A stretch of 64,000 bases of DNA from Hymenobacter canadensis. GTDB taxonomy: Bacteria > Bacteroidota > Bacteroidia > Cytophagales > Hymenobacteraceae. Position numbers and translations under genes: made by a program. Positions 33,989-43,159 of this stretch are shown in pieces; position 1 is the first letter of the stretch, and the number at the start of each line of letters is the position of its first letter. The stretch spans positions 4,452,501 to 4,516,500 of the forward strand of contig NZ_CP114767.1 of the NCBI RefSeq assembly GCF_027359925.1, in the 5' to 3' direction. The notes below the pieces were generated by a model. The model worked only from the letters and a program-made list of their open reading frames with translations, searched no databases and was not told where the DNA came from.

Positions 33989-34020
33989 CAAATATAGCAG
34001 GCCGATTTACCTAAGCCAAA
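33989..34020 (-). promoter_or_regulatory. Consensus promoter of the DUF3857 operon
   Basis: On the minus strand, TTTG (complement of 34017-34020), 20 bp, TATATTTG (complement of 33989-33996). An exact match to the Bacteroidota consensus, with a predicted leader of about 55 nt. Confidence 0.82.
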
Positions 34021-34056
34021 GGAAGTGTGGTTTGCCCGGAATAATTGCGCCCGGCT

Positions 34057-35247
34057 CTATGCCACCGGCTGCTTGGCCCGCACGCCCACCAGCAGATATA
34101 CTAGTGCCCCCAGCACCAGCACGAGGCTCATGGCGTGCACGTAGGGCAGGCGCGAAAGCTGGTTGCTGAACAGCCAGCCGCCCAGCAGCGCGCCCAGCCC
34201 GATGCCGGCTTCCAGGGCAATGTACATAGTGGCCACGGCCCGCCCGCGCCGCTCCGGGTGGCTCAGGTCGATGGTCCAGGCGTAGAGCGTGGGTGACAGC
34301 AGGCCCGTAGCAAACCCAAACAGCACCGCCGCGCCCAGAAACAGCGGCACCGAGTGCTCCACCAGCGTCATCAGCCCCAACGACACGGCCAGCAGCGCCG
34401 ACGACCAGCGCAGCACCGGCACCCGGCCGTAGGTGTCGGAGGCGCGGCCGGCCAGCAGGCGCACCACCAGCGAAGCCAGCGTGTAGCAAGTATAGAACAG
34501 GCCCTTGCTGCTGCCGGCCAAACCCAGCGCCTCGCTCTGGTCGGGCACCACCGTCAGGATAGCCCCGAACGGAAACAAACACAGCAGCGTCACGACGGCC
34601 GGGGCCATCACCTGCGGCTCCAGGATTTCGCCCCAGTTCAGGCGCAGCAAGCTCCAGCTGAATTTCTGGCGCTGGGCCTGGGGCAGGGTTTCGGTCATGG
34701 TGCCCTGCACCGCCAGACTCAGCAGCGCCAGCCCCGACGAGCAGTAGAACAGCGTGTTGAGCGAGGTAGCGGCCGTGATGAGCGGCCCCAGGGCGGGGCC
34801 GGCCGCCATGCCCAGCGAGCCCGCCACGCCCAGCAGGCCCATAGCCTCTCCGCGTCGTTCCAGCGGAATGATGTCGGCGATGAAGGCGGCGGTGCCGGTG
34901 GGCTTGAAGCCGGTGCTGAAGCCGTGCAGCAGCCGCAGCCCCAGGAAGCCCGCCACGGTGGTGGTCCAGGGATAAAAGAAGCCGCAAATGAAGCACACCA
35001 GCGAGCCGAACACCATCACCGGAATGCGGCCCACGGTGTCGGCGAGCTTGCCGCTGAACGGGCGTGAGAGGCCGGCCGTGAGCGTAAACAGGGCAATGAT
35101 GAAGCCCTTGTAGTCGCCGCCGCCCAGCCGCGTGAGGTACGCGGGCAGCTCGGGCAGCAGCATGTTGAAGCTCATGAAAAAGAAGAACGACGACAGGCAC
35201 ATCAGCCAGAAGCCGGCGCTATAAGTACGGGGAGTGGTAGCGGGCAT
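34057..35247 (-). CDS. Major facilitator superfamily transporter
   Basis: 396 aa from the ATG ending at 35247; a TTG nine bases upstream would overlap the promoter element. Twelve hydrophobic segments are visible. The loop 2-3 motif is GKLADTVGRIPVM and its repeat between helices 8 and 9 is GRASDTYGRVPVL, both typical of MFS drug or metabolite exporters. Substrate unknown. The DUF3857 promoter lies just past its 3' end. Confidence 0.88.
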   Translation of the reverse strand: MPATTPRTYSAGFWLMCLSSFFFFMSFNMLLPELPAYLTRLGGGDYKGFIIALFTLTAGLSRPFSGKLADTVGRIPVMVFGSLVCFICGFFYPWTTTVAGFLGLRLLHGFSTGFKPTGTAAFIADIIPLERRGEAMGLLGVAGSLGMAAGPALGPLITAATSLNTLFYCSSGLALLSLAVQGTMTETLPQAQRQKFSWSLLRLNWGEILEPQVMAPAVVTLLCLFPFGAILTVVPDQSEALGLAGSSKGLFYTCYTLASLVVRLLAGRASDTYGRVPVLRWSSALLAVSLGLMTLVEHSVPLFLGAAVLFGFATGLLSPTLYAWTIDLSHPERRGRAVATMYIALEAGIGLGALLGGWLFSNQLSRLPYVHAMSLVLVLGALVYLLVGVRAKQPVA

Positions 35248-35253
35248 GGGCGG

Positions 35254-35261
35254 CAAAGGTA
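35254..35261 (-). promoter_or_regulatory. TAnnTTTG promoter element of the MFS gene
   Basis: TACCTTTG on the minus strand ends 6 nt before the ATG, implying a leaderless or near-leaderless message. Confidence 0.5.
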
Positions 35262-35355
35262 CGGCCTGGGCGCGGGTGCGCCGCCTGCCTGGCTGGTATT
35301 CGGGCTTCGGAAGCCAGCTGAGTTACCTCCGCTCTACCCCGGCCGTTACTACCAG

Positions 35356-36921
35356 CTACAGGTCCCCGGTCGGCGAAACCAGCGAATCCATCATTTCGGT
35401 GGCTTCGTCGGTGGGCGCCGGCAGTGGCTGCGGCTCGGTGACGAGCTGCTCCAGTTCCTCCGCGGCAATAAGGGAGTCGGCGGTGGCGGCCTCGGCTGGG
35501 GTCAGCCGGATGGTATCGGGCCGGATGTCGGACAGGGTAGGAGCGGCGGCTTCCTCGTTGCCATCGGTCTGGCTGGCGCGGCGCGTATCCGCCGGGGCCG
35601 CGGTGGGTTTGCGCAACAGCGCCGGCAGCTGCGTCGCGCCCCAGATACCAGCCCCGGCCAGCAGCGCCACCGCTCCGGCCAGCAACACCCGCGGCCACTG
35701 TAGCCGCCACGACGTACCCGTCGTTGGGCGGCGAGGTGCCGCGGGCTGCCGGGCTGCCAGGCGTGTCGCGGGCGCCGCTGCCTGGGCCGGTGCGGGGGCA
35801 TTGCTGGCAGCCATTAGTGAAGCAGACAGTGGAGCCGTCGGGGCAGCGGGCGGTGGAGTAGGGGCCGGCCGGGCCTGCAGCTGCTGGAGCTGCTGGCTGA
35901 GCTGCCGGATTCGGTCGTCCAGGTCGCGGTTGCGGGCCTCCGATTCGGTGCGGGACGTCCGGATGGCTTCTTCTAACGCGGCTTTTTCGCGGGCTTCGGC
36001 GGCCAGCTGGGCCTGCAGGCGGGCGGTTTCCGGGGCGGCAGCAGAGGCCTCGGTCAGCTGCTGCCGAAGCTGGGCAATGGTCTGGTCGCGAGCAGCTTCG
36101 CGGGTCTGCAGGGCCTGGGTCTGCTCCGTCACCTCGGCCCGGATCTGCTGCCGGATCTGTTCCAGCCGGGCTTTCTCCTGCTGGCTGTCGGCCAGGGTTT
36201 CGGCAACGGTTGGCGGCGCGGCGGCGCTGTACGGCGGGTCGGCGGGCACGTCTTCGGCCCCCAGCCAGCGCCAGAGCTGCCGCGCTTTGCGGGTTAGCAG
36301 GTCGTCGTTGTCGTCGTCGGCTTCCGGCGCGCTTTCCTCCGGCAAATCATCCGGCTGCAGCAGCGCCGTGGCCCAGGCATCGAGCGTGTCATTCGGCAGC
36401 CACTGCGACTTCTCCGCCGGCATCTGCTGAAAGTCCCGGAGCACTGATTGCGGCTGGCGCACCAACTGAAACCGGTCTTCGGTGGGCAACTGGTGCAATT
36501 GCTCTTCCAGCTCGGCCGTGAGATGCAGAACGTCCTGGAAAACGGCCATAGCGCCGATGGTTTCGGGCGCAATAGCCGGCAACAGCGGCTGCCCTGCCAG
36601 CCAGGCCGCCAGTGCCGGGCGTTGCCGCTGCAGCTGCTGGTACGGGTTGTCGGAACCCACGAAACCGGGAATCGGCTGGCCGTCGAGCAGCCACGGGCCA
36701 CGCGTCGGATTATCGCCGCTGAGGTGCCGGCCGCCGGGCAGCAGCTGCAACACAGCCACGCCCCGGGGCATCAGCAGCACGGCATCCAGCAGCTCGTCTT
36801 CCAGGGCCAGGTTCAGCAGCAGCACGCCTTCGTCGAACGCCGAGAAGCTTTCCTGCAGGGCCTCGGCGCGGGCTTCAGCTGCCGGGCTGGCGTAGGGTTC
36901 AAATAGAAGACTGTGCAGCAT
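35356..36921 (-). CDS. NERD-like, coiled-coil, single-span membrane protein
   Basis: 521 aa from the ATG ending at 36921 (MLHSLLFEPYASPAAEARAE). Residues 20-150 resemble a nuclease-related (NERD) fold: FDEGVLLLNLALEDELLDAVLLMPRGVAVLQLL, then GSDNPYQQLQRQRPAL. The usual E-x-K catalytic pair is not visible (VLQLL in its place). A coiled coil covers about 240-360 (QQEKARLEQIRQQIRAEV, IRQLSQQLQQLQ), then a Pro/Ala-rich linker, one membrane helix (about 425-447) and an acidic tail. There is no signal peptide, so the N-terminal part is probably cytoplasmic. It is divergent from the ABC transporter. Function unknown. Confidence 0.65.
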   Translation of the reverse strand: MLHSLLFEPYASPAAEARAEALQESFSAFDEGVLLLNLALEDELLDAVLLMPRGVAVLQLLPGGRHLSGDNPTRGPWLLDGQPIPGFVGSDNPYQQLQRQRPALAAWLAGQPLLPAIAPETIGAMAVFQDVLHLTAELEEQLHQLPTEDRFQLVRQPQSVLRDFQQMPAEKSQWLPNDTLDAWATALLQPDDLPEESAPEADDDNDDLLTRKARQLWRWLGAEDVPADPPYSAAAPPTVAETLADSQQEKARLEQIRQQIRAEVTEQTQALQTREAARDQTIAQLRQQLTEASAAAPETARLQAQLAAEAREKAALEEAIRTSRTESEARNRDLDDRIRQLSQQLQQLQARPAPTPPPAAPTAPLSASLMAASNAPAPAQAAAPATRLAARQPAAPRRPTTGTSWRLQWPRVLLAGAVALLAGAGIWGATQLPALLRKPTAAPADTRRASQTDGNEEAAAPTLSDIRPDTIRLTPAEAATADSLIAAEELEQLVTEPQPLPAPTDEATEMMDSLVSPTGDL

Positions 36922-37085
36922 AGCAACCAAAGAAACGACGAAAAACGGCGTAAAAGTACAGGGTGGCCGGTTTCGGCTATACGGCACGAGTGGAGTGCGA
37001 CCGGCCGGCGCCGCAAAGCCCGCCCGGTGGCTGCCAAAACGGCCGCCGCCGCACTCCGGCCCGAAGTGTGCCGTACACCGGTTAT

Positions 37086-38966
37086 ATGGCTCGTTCTGAC
37101 TCTTTCTTTTCCACGATTTCCGCCAAAAAGCCCCGCCCCGACGGTAAGCCGGCCCTCACGGTGCGCGAACGGTTTTCGGCCCTCAAAAACCTGCCGGCCT
37201 TCCTGCGCCTGATCTGGCAGACCAGCCCGGCGCTGGCCCTCGGCAACATGGCGCTGCGCCTGCTGCGGGCCGCCCTGCCGGTGGCCATGCTGTACGTGGG
37301 CCAGCTGATTCTCGACAGCGTGGTGCAGCTCAGCCGTCAGCCCGCCGAGGCGCGGCAGCTTACGCCGGTGCTTACGCTGGTGGCGCTGGAGTTTGGGCTG
37401 GCCGTCTTCTCCGACGTGCTGGGCCGTGGTGTGGCCCTGCTGGATTCGCTGCTCGGCGACCTGTTCGCCAACCAAAGCTCTATCCGGCTGATGCAGCACG
37501 CCGCCGAGCTGGACCTCGACCAGTTCGAGGACAGCGCCTTCTATGACAAGCTGGAGCGGGCGCGCCGCCAGACTCTGTCGCGCACCGTGCTTATGTCGCA
37601 GGTGCTCAGCCAGGCCCAGGATTTCATTACGATGGGCTTTCTGGCCGTGGGCCTCACGGCCTTCAACCCCTGGCTGCTGCTGCTGCTCTTAGTGGCGGTG
37701 GTGCCGGCGTTTCTGGGCGAAAGCCACTTCAACGAGCGTAGCTACTCGCTGGTGCACGGCTGGACGCCCGAGCGGCGCGAGCTGGACTACCTGCGCCAGA
37801 CCGGCGCCTCCGACGAAACGGCCAAGGAAGTGAAGATCTTCGGGCTCTCAGGCTTTCTCATCGACCGGTTTCGCACGCTCTCCGACGACTTCTACCTTAA
37901 GAACAAGGACCTCGTGATTCGGCGGGCGGGCTGGGGCGCGTTTTTCGCGGCGGTGGGCGCGGCTGGCTACTACGCGGCCTACGTCTACATCATCAGCGAA
38001 ACGGTGCGCGGGCGCGTCAGCATCGGGCAGCTTACGTTTCTGGCGGGCTCGTTTGCCCGGATGCGCGGTCTGCTGGAAGGCATTCTGAGCCGGTTCAGCG
38101 CGGTGGCCGAGGGGGCACTGTACCTGCAGGATTTCTTTGATTTCTTCCGGCTAAAGCCCCGCATCATCCGCGCCGACGATGCGCGTACGGTGCGGCCGTT
38201 TCCGCGGCCTATTCAGCAGGGGTTTCAGTTTGAAAACGTGGGCTTCAAGTACCGCAACGCCGAGAAATGGGCCCTGCGCAACCTCAGCTTCCAGCTGCAG
38301 GCCGGCGAAAAGCTGGCCCTGGTGGGCGAAAACGGCGCCGGCAAAACCACGCTCGTCAAGCTGCTGGCCCGCCTCTACGACCCTACCGAAGGCCGCATCC
38401 TGCTCGATGGCCATGACCTGCGCGAGTACGACCCGGCCGAGCTGCGCCAGGAAATCGGGGTGATTTTCCAGGACTTTGTGCGCTTCCAGCTGCCGGCCGG
38501 CCAGAACCTGGCGGTGGGCCGCATTGAGGAGCAGGGCAACCAGCCCCGCATTGAGCAGGCCGCCCGGCAAAGCCTCGCTGACTCGGTCATTGCCAAGCTG
38601 CCCGGCGGCTACGAGCAGATGATTGGCCGCCGCTTCAACGGCGGCGTGGACCTGAGCGGCGGCGAGTGGCAGAAGATTGCCCTTGGCCGCGCCTACATGC
38701 GCGACGCCCAGCTGCTCATCCTCGACGAGCCCACCGCCGCCCTCGACGCCCGCGCCGAGTACGAGGTGTTCCAGCGCTTCAAGGAATTGACGCAGGGCAA
38801 AACCGCCGTGCTCATCAGCCACCGCTTCAGCACTGTGCGCATGGCCGACCGGATTCTGGTTATCGAAAACGGGCAGTTCCAGGAAATCGGGAGCCACGAG
38901 GAGCTGCTGGCCAAAGGCGGCCGCTACGCCGAGCTGTTCCGGCTGCAGGCCGCCGGGTATCAGTAG
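37086..38966 (+). CDS. ABC transporter, fused permease and ATPase
   Basis: 626 aa from the ATG at 37086; the upstream frame to 36963 is not family-like. A six-helix permease domain (about 40-340) is followed by an ATPase domain with Walker A GENGAGKTT (414-422), the signature DLSGGEWQ, Walker B LLILDEPTAALD and the H-loop SHRFS. This half-transporter layout suggests a homodimeric exporter of the lipid, peptide or glycan class; substrate unknown. In the permease, QTGASDETAKEVKIFGL is typical of the coupling region. Confidence 0.93.
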   Translation: MARSDSFFSTISAKKPRPDGKPALTVRERFSALKNLPAFLRLIWQTSPALALGNMALRLLRAALPVAMLYVGQLILDSVVQLSRQPAEARQLTPVLTLVALEFGLAVFSDVLGRGVALLDSLLGDLFANQSSIRLMQHAAELDLDQFEDSAFYDKLERARRQTLSRTVLMSQVLSQAQDFITMGFLAVGLTAFNPWLLLLLLVAVVPAFLGESHFNERSYSLVHGWTPERRELDYLRQTGASDETAKEVKIFGLSGFLIDRFRTLSDDFYLKNKDLVIRRAGWGAFFAAVGAAGYYAAYVYIISETVRGRVSIGQLTFLAGSFARMRGLLEGILSRFSAVAEGALYLQDFFDFFRLKPRIIRADDARTVRPFPRPIQQGFQFENVGFKYRNAEKWALRNLSFQLQAGEKLALVGENGAGKTTLVKLLARLYDPTEGRILLDGHDLREYDPAELRQEIGVIFQDFVRFQLPAGQNLAVGRIEEQGNQPRIEQAARQSLADSVIAKLPGGYEQMIGRRFNGGVDLSGGEWQKIALGRAYMRDAQLLILDEPTAALDARAEYEVFQRFKELTQGKTAVLISHRFSTVRMADRILVIENGQFQEIGSHEELLAKGGRYAELFRLQAAGYQ

Positions 38967-39063
38967 GATGATGCTTTCGATTCGGTTGGCTACCTTGGCG
39001 GCCTGACTGCCTGCTGCAAAGGCGGACAGGTCAGAGGGTAACTCATTATTTCATAGATGGATT

Positions 39064-39762
39064 ATGAAAAAAACAGTGCTTGCTGCAATAGGTGCCTTTA
39101 TGCTGCTGGGAGCCAGTTCCAGTACCTCATCCGCTAGCAAGGAAAGGCGCTACGTAATCAATGTGTCGGGGGCGGTACTGCATAAGCAACCGTCCTTTAA
39201 ATCGGCCACAGTGCGGACTATCCCCGTTGGGTCTGCGGTGGAAATTCAGGAAACCTTAGCTTCTACCGTTACCCAACCGATAAGTGCCGGTTTTGGGTTG
39301 CCAGGCAGGTGGATGAAGGTGACTACGCCCTCCTCTGCTGGGTACATTTTCAGCGCCGACCTAACCGCAATAAGGCCGGTAATTGAAAAAGGAATAGACG
39401 GATTGCGGCACATAAATCTTCTGGGTGCTAAAAAAGGTACCCGCGAAGAACACCCAAAAACCGGCGAGCTGCGCACCATCACGGAGTACGCTAACAGCAC
39501 CTATGTCTACACTTCCTTCGATAGCTGTTTCGACCATGACTACACCTTCAGAAAGCTTGCGCTGCACGAAGTCTATCACCAGATGATAAACAGCTATTCC
39601 GGCTATGACGGCCAGAAGCTGGTGCAGCCTACGCTGATTTCCAGGAAAGGAAATGTCTACACCTTCACTTGCGGATTTGGCAGCAGTGACGCTGCCCAGG
39701 AACTGAAGCTCACCGTCAACAAAAACGGTAGCATCGTTATTTCTTCCTACGACTGCACCTGA
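39064..39762 (+). CDS. Exported SH3b-type protein
   Basis: 232 aa. The N-terminal MKKTVLAAIGAFMLLGASSS is a signal peptide. Residues about 30-105 look like a bacterial SH3 domain (YVINVSGAVLHKQPSFKSATVRTIPVGSAVEI, later AGYIFSADL). The second half has no recognised domain and holds two Cys that could pair (DSCFDHDY and FTCGFG). Lower GC and varied codons set it apart from its neighbours. Function unknown. Confidence 0.6.
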   Translation: MKKTVLAAIGAFMLLGASSSTSSASKERRYVINVSGAVLHKQPSFKSATVRTIPVGSAVEIQETLASTVTQPISAGFGLPGRWMKVTTPSSAGYIFSADLTAIRPVIEKGIDGLRHINLLGAKKGTREEHPKTGELRTITEYANSTYVYTSFDSCFDHDYTFRKLALHEVYHQMINSYSGYDGQKLVQPTLISRKGNVYTFTCGFGSSDAAQELKLTVNKNGSIVISSYDCT

Positions 39763-39940
39763 CAATAGTCAGTGGTTGTCGGGGCTGTTGTGGATTGGCG
39801 AAGTCGGGGAATGTGGGTAAGTTTCGGCAAGCGTGCCGGTAGCAGGTTGCTTGCCAAACCTGGGGCGGCATGTGTTGCGGCAACACGGCTGTTAGCAGCA
39901 CCAGCTGACTGCACATTTTAACACCAAGCGTCAAACATAT

Positions 39941-40207
39941 ATGTCGGCCCAGGAAGATTACTCGAAGCTCACGCTCCAAGAATTGTTGGGTGAGGAAAAA
40001 AAGCTCAAGCGAAATGAAATCTTCGCCGCTGCAAGCATAGGCTTTCTGGTGGGGGTTATGGTGTATGGGGTCGTGAGAAACGGGTTTGGCTTTCTGTATG
40101 TCGCAATTCCTCTGGCTATGATAGTGGGGATTTACCGGAATTCGCAAAGTCAGAAACAGGTGCTGCAGCAGGTCCGGGCGGAAATCAGCCTCCGAAACCG
40201 GGGATAG
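39941..40207 (+). CDS. Small two-helix membrane protein, paralogue A
   Basis: 88 aa. An N-terminal helix rich in charge (LTLQELLGEEKKLKRNE) is followed by two hydrophobic helices (about 28-47 and 52-65) and a basic tail. The N-terminal block matches that of the next gene (LSLAELHSRKNKLKG). The layout resembles small Bacteroidota proteins often annotated redox-active disulfide protein 2, though no Cys pair is present here. Confidence 0.6.
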   Translation: MSAQEDYSKLTLQELLGEEKKLKRNEIFAAASIGFLVGVMVYGVVRNGFGFLYVAIPLAMIVGIYRNSQSQKQVLQQVRAEISLRNRG

Positions 40208-40306
40208 TGCAGGCTGTATATTGCGCAGCAGCCAGGGCGCAGACCGGCGGCAGGCATGAACGGTCTGTGAGTTTACCTGACTCTCTGAACTTCCACGAGA
40301 AATCAA

Positions 40307-40570
40307 ATGGCGAAAAACAGTATCAGCGGAGACCTCGCGCAGCTTAGCCTAGCAGAGCTTCACTCCAGAAAAAACAAGCTAAAAGGGGCAATTATCGGCC
40401 TCGGAATTGTGATGGTCGTGGCCCTGATTATTGTGCTGTATGTAGTGCTGCACAATAAGATGTATGCCTTGCTGGCTACTTTGCCGGCCATGTTTCTCTC
40501 GCTGATGCCTAGCGTTATCGTGCTGAATAAGATAAACCGGGAAATACACGCCCGCCCGCCAGTCCAGTAG
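40307..40570 (+). CDS. Small two-helix membrane protein, paralogue B
   Basis: 87 aa, with the same plan as the preceding gene: a charged amphipathic start (AQLSLAELHSRKNKLKG), two hydrophobic helices (about 28-48 and 53-73) and a basic C-terminus. It is 99 bp downstream of paralogue A, probably from a tandem duplication that has diverged. No enzymatic motif is visible. Confidence 0.6.
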   Translation: MAKNSISGDLAQLSLAELHSRKNKLKGAIIGLGIVMVVALIIVLYVVLHNKMYALLATLPAMFLSLMPSVIVLNKINREIHARPPVQ

Positions 40571-40615
40571 CTACCAGCGCCGCCGCCTCAAACGGCGCCG
40601 AACCGACCTCCGGGT

Positions 40616-41074
40616 ATGACAACCACTTATCTATTCCACCCGGATATTTCCACTGAAGCACAGGCCACTATTGTCGCGCTGCTGGCCACTGCCCTGCAAA
40701 GCCCGGCCGCCGAGTTGCTCGCCGACCTTCGCTACCAGCAGCAGCGCCAGCCGGTGCAGGCGTGGCTGGCCCTGGCCGATGGCAACGTGGTCGGCTGCAA
40801 GCTGGGCTACGAGCGCCAGCCGGGCCACTACTACAGCTGGCTGGGCGGCGTCCACCCCGATTTCCGGGGCCAGGGCGTTGCCGCCGAGTTGATGCGCCGC
40901 CAGCACGCGTGGTGCCAGGCGCAGGGCTACCGCGCCGTGCGCACCCACACCTACAACCGCTGGCGCGCCATGCTCCTGCTTAACCTGCGCCACGGCTTCG
41001 ACATCATCGGCACCATTCAGGGCCCCCGTGGGCTGACGATTGTGCTGGAAAAGGAGCTGGCGGCCGAGCTGTAA
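40616..41074 (+). CDS. GNAT family N-acetyltransferase
   Basis: 152 aa. It has the acetyl-CoA binding signature in WLGGVHPDFRGQGVAAELMRRQHAW (motif A, RGQGVA near residue 90), then the helix and strand of motif B (YRAVRTHTYNRWRAMLLLNLRHGFDIIG). Substrate unknown. It starts 45 bp after the small membrane protein pair. Confidence 0.85.
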   Translation: MTTTYLFHPDISTEAQATIVALLATALQSPAAELLADLRYQQQRQPVQAWLALADGNVVGCKLGYERQPGHYYSWLGGVHPDFRGQGVAAELMRRQHAWCQAQGYRAVRTHTYNRWRAMLLLNLRHGFDIIGTIQGPRGLTIVLEKELAAEL

Positions 41075-41143
41075 TACCGGTTTCAGACTTGCAACCTATT
41101 GTAGCAGGTAAGTATCATAGTAATGAATACAAATCTATTGGAT

Positions 41144-41713
41144 ATGAAAAAGCTACTGCTGTGTGCTCTGGTGATAGTCGGGCTGCCGGCCTGTGATACA
41201 TGTGGGCCCTTTGAGCGACAGTATTTCGATGTAATAGGGCTGTCGGCGGTGGCGCTGCGGCAGGCGGCAGGCACTACGGCGCAGGTGCTTACGGCCGGCC
41301 AGGCCTCGCCCGTAGCCGAGCTGAAACTGCTGCTCAACCCCGATACCCGGCTCTACAGCGCCGCTCCGGCCCGCACCGGCGGCTTCGCGGCCGTGGCCTG
41401 CGACCCGGCTGACCCTACCTACACGGAGATGATTGATTCCATCAGGGTGACCAGCCGCTACGATTTCGACGCGCAGCACCCGGCCGGCACCTCGCTCAAC
41501 GACTTATTGCTTCTCGACAACGGCTATGGGCGCATCATGACACTAAACGAGCTTCTACTCATGCCGCAGTCTGTGCCCGTGCTCACGCGGCGCAACCTGC
41601 AGTTCAGCCAGACCCCAACAAGCTCGGTCACGCAGCAATTTCGAGTGCGCTACCATCAAACCAACGGCGAAGTGTACACCGCCGAAACGGTGCCGGTAAC
41701 GATTCAGCCCTGA
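41144..41713 (+). CDS. Lipoprotein, paralogue 1
   Basis: 189 aa from the ATG at 41144. Signal peptide with lipobox GLPAC. The mature part shares a layout with the next gene: an early DxxCG, a Leu-rich middle strand region, SRYDFDAQHPAGTSLNDLLLL, and a final strand FRVRYHQTNGEVYTAETVPV. This pattern resembles Bacteroidota lipoproteins of unknown function. Confidence 0.68.
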   Translation: MKKLLLCALVIVGLPACDTCGPFERQYFDVIGLSAVALRQAAGTTAQVLTAGQASPVAELKLLLNPDTRLYSAAPARTGGFAAVACDPADPTYTEMIDSIRVTSRYDFDAQHPAGTSLNDLLLLDNGYGRIMTLNELLLMPQSVPVLTRRNLQFSQTPTSSVTQQFRVRYHQTNGEVYTAETVPVTIQP

Positions 41714-41748
41714 TCGGCCGCCAGTACATCAACGGTTATTCCCGAACC

Positions 41749-42333
41749 ATGAGAAAGCACCTGAGCCTGCTGCTTCTGGCATGTAGTGGACTGCCTGCCG
41801 GGGCGTTGCTGCTCAGCTGTGCCGACGAAGAGGCCTGCGGCTACGACAACGTGCCGCGTTATTATAGCACGCAGGCAGTGGAGTTGGCAGCCAGCAGCCA
41901 GCGCACGGGCCAAGTCCTGGCGGCCAACGAGCCGGTGGCCGCCGCTGATTTGCTGCTGGCTGTGCGACTTCAGAAAACCTACTATGGCCACCAGCCATCC
42001 AGGCGCCGGCACCTGCTGCCCGCAGCCTACGCCTGCCCGCCCATGCCGGCGCCCGGCTATCTGGGCACGCTGCAGCGGCTCGACTCCGTGGTGGTGCGCA
42101 GCCGCTACGCCTACGACGCGCAGCATCCGGCCGGGGCCTCCCTCAATGACCTGCTGCTGGAAACGGGCACCGGCCAGCCGCTGTCGGCCCGCGCCAGCCG
42201 AAGCACCGAGCCGCAGCTGCAGCTACGGGTGCCGCCTGCCGCCGCCGGCGCTCAGCAATTTGTAGTGCGCTACCGTTTCGCGGATGGTACGGTGTACACT
42301 GCACAAACGACGGTGCTGCAGCTGAGCCGCTGA
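41749..42333 (+). CDS. Lipoprotein, paralogue 2
   Basis: 194 aa. Signal peptide with lipobox LLLSC. It mirrors the preceding lipoprotein: ACGYDNVPRYYSTQAVELAA near the N-terminus, SRYAYDAQHPAGASLNDLLLE, and the closing strand FVVRYRFADGTVYTAQTTVL. The two lie 35 bp apart on the same strand and are probably a tandem duplication cotranscribed. Confidence 0.68.
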   Translation: MRKHLSLLLLACSGLPAGALLLSCADEEACGYDNVPRYYSTQAVELAASSQRTGQVLAANEPVAAADLLLAVRLQKTYYGHQPSRRRHLLPAAYACPPMPAPGYLGTLQRLDSVVVRSRYAYDAQHPAGASLNDLLLETGTGQPLSARASRSTEPQLQLRVPPAAAGAQQFVVRYRFADGTVYTAQTTVLQLSR

Positions 42334-42437
42334 CGCAACGCCAAAATTTTGTACGTCTCCTTCTTTCTGATTATCAAGACGTAACCTGCCCCAAGTTTCG
42401 TAACTTGAAAATGGTGTCACCCATTTCTACGTTACGC

Positions 42438-43037
42438 ATGAAACCAACTCTTACGCTACTGGGAATGGGCCTGGCCATGGCACTTTCCGGCTGCTTTGCC
42501 GCCCGCCAGGCCCGCATCGATTCTGATTACAGCTACACCGGCAACTTCCGCCGCTACCGCACCTACGAATTCGTGACCGGCGACGGCCTGTCGGCCGACT
42601 CCAGCCGGCTGGGAGAAGCCGTCCGCGACGCCATTCGCACGCGCCTCAAGGTGCAGGGCTACAAGTCCAATAAGCGCCGCCCCGATCTGCTGGTGAACTT
42701 TCGCGTGTTTGAAGGCGACATGAAATTCCGGGGCTACCTGCAGGAAGATATCAGCCGCTGGGTGAAGGAGGAAAAGGTGGAGGACGAGGAAACGCCCACC
42801 GACAACCGGCAGGGTTACCAGCCCCAGCGCATCCTGCTGGCCGAAGGCACCTTGCTCATCACCCTCATCGACAACCGCACCAACCGCGCCGTCTGGAACG
42901 GCTACGCCTCGGGCGTTACGGTGCCCAACGGCCCCCAGGGCGAGCTGGTGCTGCGCCGCTCCGTGCGCTCCATCTTCGACCAGTACCGCGTCTTCACCGA
43001 AGGCTACCTCGAAGGCAGCCAGATGACGGAGAATTAG
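42438..43037 (+). CDS. DUF4136-type lipoprotein
   Basis: 199 aa from the ATG at 42438 (MKPTLTLLGMGLAMALSGC), with lipobox ALSGC. The mature protein fits DUF4136: SDYSYTGNFRRYRTYEF, AVRDAIRTRLKVQGYK and RPDLLVNFRV near the N-terminus, then an acidic insert, and GTLLITLIDNRTNRAVWNGYASG. The family has no known activity. Confidence 0.78.
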   Translation: MKPTLTLLGMGLAMALSGCFAARQARIDSDYSYTGNFRRYRTYEFVTGDGLSADSSRLGEAVRDAIRTRLKVQGYKSNKRRPDLLVNFRVFEGDMKFRGYLQEDISRWVKEEKVEDEETPTDNRQGYQPQRILLAEGTLLITLIDNRTNRAVWNGYASGVTVPNGPQGELVLRRSVRSIFDQYRVFTEGYLEGSQMTEN

Positions 43038-43055
43038 GTTGAAAACGACAACATA

Positions 43056-43147
43056 AGAACGTCATTTCGAGCGGAGCGAGGAATCTCGCTGGAGTAGTAA
43101 TTCTACCAAACTAGCGAGATTCCTCGCTCTGCTCAGAATGACGTTCT
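43056..43147. repeat. GTCATTTCGAGCGGAGC-type inverted repeat, copy 3
   Basis: 35-bp arms (43056-43090 and 43113-43147) with three mismatches. A variant of the 3475-3568 family. It lies between the DUF4136 gene and the xdhC remnant. Confidence 0.85.
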
Positions 43148-43159
43148 GCTATCAGCACC

